A stretch of DNA of 43,379 nt, taken from the NCBI GenBank assembly GCA_024641705.1, contig JAHECO010000031.1, positions 1 through 43,379 on the forward strand, read 5' to 3'. Positions 43,222 to 43,379 of the stretch are shown here, piece by piece. The translations under genes were made by a program, and so were the position numbers. The notes beneath the pieces are model-generated. The model did no database searches. It was not told the DNA's origin and saw only the letters and a list, made by a program, of their open reading frames with translations. Position 1 is the first letter of the stretch. Each line of letters starts with the position of its first letter. Source of the DNA: Candidatus Kryptoniota bacterium (GTDB lineage: Bacteria > Bacteroidota > Ignavibacteria > Kryptoniales > JAKASW01).

Positions 43222-43291
43222 AGTCTCGCGCAAAAAAGTTCATGGCGCGCTTCGCGCCATGAAGACCTTATGTTCAAAAGACCTCCGGGTC
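43222..43291. repeat. Imperfect direct repeat flanking the restriction-modification island, right copy
   Basis: Partner of 40813-40894. It contains a perfect palindrome, TTCATGGCGCG (43239-43249) and CGCGCCATGAA (43253-43263), around CTT, which is degenerate in the left copy. Confidence 0.8.
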
Positions 43292-43299
43292 GATTATGT

Positions 43300-43312
43300 T
43301 GTACAATGTACA
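43300..43312. promoter_or_regulatory. Operator-like palindrome before the gene at 43349
   Basis: TGTACA-A-TGTACA is a 13-base palindrome, 36 bp before an ATG with AAGG upstream. It may be a repressor site or part of a promoter. I cannot tell which. Confidence 0.35.
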
Positions 43313-43348
43313 TAACTGACTCTCTTTACAAAATCATAAGGTGCTGCC

Positions 43349-43379
43349 ATGAAAACAACGATTTCTTTCACTGGTCACG
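43349..43379 (+). CDS. Start of a plus-strand gene cut by the window edge
   Basis: ATG at 43349 with AAGG nine to twelve bases upstream, reading MKTTISFTGH before the window ends. Ten codons are too few to identify it. Confidence 0.4.
   Translation, partial: MKTTISFTGH

Overview
The window looks like a chromosome segment of a GC-rich (by eye about 55%) Gram-negative bacterium of the FCB group, most like the Ignavibacteria/Chlorobi side of Bacteroidota. The evidence is a C-terminal type IX secretion sorting domain with a YQNYPNPFNPST motif (36176-37699), a PorV/PorQ-type outer-membrane protein, many AQ-ending signal peptides and a thioredoxin-reductase-like ferredoxin-NADP reductase. The placement is inferred from gene content, not from a marker gene.

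Layout. 1-9455, all minus strand: a sigma-54 response regulator cut by the window edge, hisC and hisD, a PorV/PorQ-like barrel, a protease/propeller/barrel fusion protein, a doubtful small ORF and a CNNM/CorC-type protein. 9513-17472, minus: a VanZ-like protein, the NAD(P)H-hydrate repair enzyme, a terminator and nuoJKLMN (the membrane arm of complex I, without nuoA-I nearby). 17594-20558, plus: a probable promoter, a protein of unknown function, a DUF1579-like protein, a lipoprotein and a methyltransferase. 20602-26387, minus: an MFS exporter, ferredoxin-NADP reductase, SDR, folE, two peroxiredoxins and an alpha/beta hydrolase. 26397-26782: a purine/pyrimidine-skewed repeat block. 26769-32245, minus: hutU, adenosine deaminase, a REP-associated (RAYT) transposase, a thiamine-binding protein and hutH, with several REP-like palindromes. 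32642-34126, plus: a dolichol-kinase-like/DUF92 fusion. 34207-40500, minus: small membrane proteins, a CPBP protease bracketed by a 41-bp direct repeat, the type IX cargo protein, a VOC protein, a lipoprotein and a trypsin-like protease with TPRs. 40813-43291: a small island bounded by imperfect direct repeats and holding a PaeR7I/XhoI-type restriction-modification pair. The window ends with a palindrome and the first codons of a plus-strand gene.

How the genes fit together. HutH and HutU are the first two steps of histidine breakdown and HisD/HisC are late steps of its synthesis. The Nuo subunits form the proton-pumping arm of complex I. The two peroxiredoxins and the hydrate-repair enzyme are maintenance functions. 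The accessory signal lies mostly in 26-36 kb and 40.8-43.4 kb.

Most notable observations: (1) the restriction endonuclease reading frame matches its family from an ATG at 42669 but carries an in-frame TGA at codon 27, while its methyltransferase is intact; (2) a perfect 12-bp-arm palindrome sits inside the RAYT transposase gene, and three other REP-like palindromes lie within 2.5 kb; (3) the CPBP protease gene lies between a complete 55-codon gene and a copy of that gene's 3' end; (4) one polypeptide carries both kinase-type domains that in plants act in phytol salvage; (5) histidine ammonia-lyase has Ser-Ser-Gly where Ala-Ser-Gly normally forms the MIO cofactor.
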